Source: Saprospiraceae bacterium UBA7328
GTDB lineage: Bacteria; Bacteroidota; Bacteroidia; Chitinophagales; Saprospiraceae
Assembly (NCBI GenBank): GCA_002471345.1
Contig: DKPS01000221.1
Span: 1-15,230, forward strand
Direction: 5' to 3'
DNA: 15,230 bases
Below, one piece after another: positions 13,883-15,230 of this stretch (its first letter is position 1; each line of letters starts with the position of its first letter). The position numbers and the translations under genes were made by a program. The notes under the pieces are model-generated. The model made no database searches and was not told where the DNA came from. It was given only the letters and a program-made list of their open reading frames with translations.

Positions 13883-15230
13883 ATGGCTAGATTTAAAGGA
13901 ATTTTTCAAAAAGTATCGTCACTTTCCTGGACCACTCTTTTTTCTGGAGTGTCTTCATTTGCAATGAGATTCTTACTCATCTCACTCTTCCTTTTTTTAA
14001 TGGTTGTTATTTATCGAGGGCTTAACCAGACCGGATATGCGTTGCAACCTTTTGAAATGCCAAAATCAATTTCGGACAACGGAATAAATGGAAATGTTGC
14101 ATAGTATTTACTTACTGAAAAAATCACAGAAATAAAGACAATAGCTCGGACTAGAAGAGATGATAGTTTACAAGTAAATTTTGATATTAGACCTGACCTT
14201 AATCTTGATATAATGGGTGTAGGACTTTCATCTACCTCCATTATATATCACATAAGAGATCTCTTAGGAATGCGAAACAAAACCATAAGTGGTTTAATTA
14301 CAGATTTTGAAAACGAAATCGACCTAACAATAAGAATGTCGGATTATGGGTCTCAAACATTCACAAAGGCATATGAATCTGGAGAAAAGAAAAAAGCAAT
14401 AAATGAAGTTCTATTAGATGGTGCCAAATATGTATTAGGAAATCTGGACCCGTATCGATTATGTGTCTACTATCATAACCAAAATGATCGTGACAAAACA
14501 GAGGAGCTTATAAGAAGGATTATCTTAGAAAGACCTCAAGACCGTAAATGGGCATATAATATCTGGGGAAACATCTATAGGAATGCAAGGGATATTGAGA
14601 AAGCCAAACAAACTTATATTCTTTCGGCAAAAGAAGATGAAACTTTTATTTTACCAGTAAGGTCGATGGCTTGGTTACTTTTTGAAGAAAAAGAATATGA
14701 AGAAGCCTTAGAGTATTTTCAAAAAGCTTTGGCATTAAATCCTTATGAGAATTCCATGGACAATGGAGCAGTCATTTGCCATAGGAATCTTGGAAACCTT
14801 GATGAAGCAGAATAACATTACAAATCTACGCTTACAAAATTTCCGAATATTATATGGACATATGGAAACTACTCTGATTTTCTAATGAGATTTAGAAAGG
14901 ACACTTTGGCCACCGTGGCGATATGGGAGAAAGCAGGTGAAAACCTAGAGTTAAGTGGAGATTACTATATGGCTCGAGCAGCTAATGCATATATACTTAA
15001 CAACCCTGAAAAAGCAATGGAATATGCTCAACTTGGGTTAGAATTAGACCCTCAAAATGTGAATGTTCTATCCACTTTTAGTAATTTTTATTACAATGAG
15101 GTCAAGGATTATAAAAAAGCCATAGAATTTATTAAAAAAAGGATAGTTGTCCTAAAAAAAGGAGAATACGATAATGACATGCTACTATCTGCCTATAATA
15201 GAATAGCTAGGGATATTCAGGAATTAAGGC
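13883..15230 (+). pseudogene. Membrane-anchored TPR protein gene broken by two in-frame stops, running off the right edge
   Basis: One reading frame runs from ATG 13883 to the window end, interrupted by TAG at 14102-14104 and TAA at 14813-14815. Before the first stop are 73 residues with one transmembrane helix (FAMRFLLISLFLFLMVVIY) and the start of a soluble domain. The frame resumes at once (YLLTEKITEIKTIARTRRDD) through a domain ending near DLLGMRNKTI, then TPRs (WGNIYRNARDIEKAKQTY; EEALEYFQKALALNP). The second stop falls inside a TPR: NLGNLDEAE, stop, HYKSTLTKFPN, where Lys (AAA) would be normal. TPRs continue to the edge (AMEYAQLGLELDPQNVNVL). Both changes are explained by single substitutions. 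The internal ATG at 14213 could yield a 200-aa soluble piece, but I read this as a decaying gene, or less likely as sequence errors. Confidence 0.75.

Noticed and set aside
3852..14104. In-frame TAG codons in two genes as a sign of TAG reassignment or programmed read-through
   Set aside because: TAG also ends intact genes here at their expected length (the response regulators at 2320 and 9666), and one further disruption is a TAA. Nonsense mutations are simpler.
14011..14241. Minus-strand 76-codon frame opposite the broken TPR gene
   Set aside because: It is open only because it shadows the TPR frame; the translation has no recognisable features.

Overview
The window looks like a chromosomal segment of a Bacteroidota bacterium, probably in the Cytophagales/Saprospirales range. 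This is inferred from four things: AT-rich DNA without clear Shine-Dalgarno sites, periplasmic-TPR HisKA_2 sensor kinases paired with LuxR-type response regulators, large secreted repeat proteins, and a C-terminal stacked-beta segment typical of secreted proteins of this phylum. No RNA gene, CRISPR array, insertion sequence or phage gene was seen. No gene-free stretch exceeds 300 bases.

Layout. Positions 1-679 (-) hold a 5'-truncated fragment of a secreted repeat protein, running off the window. Next come a secreted 251-aa protein with an internal duplication (691-1446, -) and a small ORF overlapping an exported cupin (2240-1544, -). Positions 4865-2320 (-) hold a TPR/histidine kinase/response regulator unit whose TPR-kinase reading frame is cut by one in-frame TAG; its intact paralogue lies at 6903-4987 (-). 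Positions 9598-7061 (-) form an overlapping three-gene unit: ~50-aa protein, stand-alone LuxR helix-turn-helix protein, 726-aa secreted repeat protein. A LuxR-type response regulator (10283-9666, -) diverges from a lipoprotein (10377-10844, +). Positions 13734-10851 (-) carry a second copy of the three-gene unit, here ending in an 835-aa leucine-rich-repeat protein. The right end holds a membrane-anchored TPR gene (13883 to the edge, +) broken by two in-frame stops.

How the genes may work together. The region looks like a surface-protein locus rich in its own regulators: two TPR kinases, two LuxR-type response regulators and two LuxR mini-proteins. A hairpin-forming 23-bp element, TCCTACCC-N4-GGGTGGGAAAT, flanks the response-regulator gene at 9666-10283. 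One copy lies 29 nt before the first three-gene unit, the other before the lipoprotein. A degraded copy sits at the same 29-nt distance before the second three-gene unit. I infer a small regulon in which a response regulator controls coupled LuxR-surface-protein cassettes. The cassette (small W/HF-motif protein, LuxR-HTH mini-protein, divergent secreted repeat protein, shared leader) is the best candidate here for an undescribed system.
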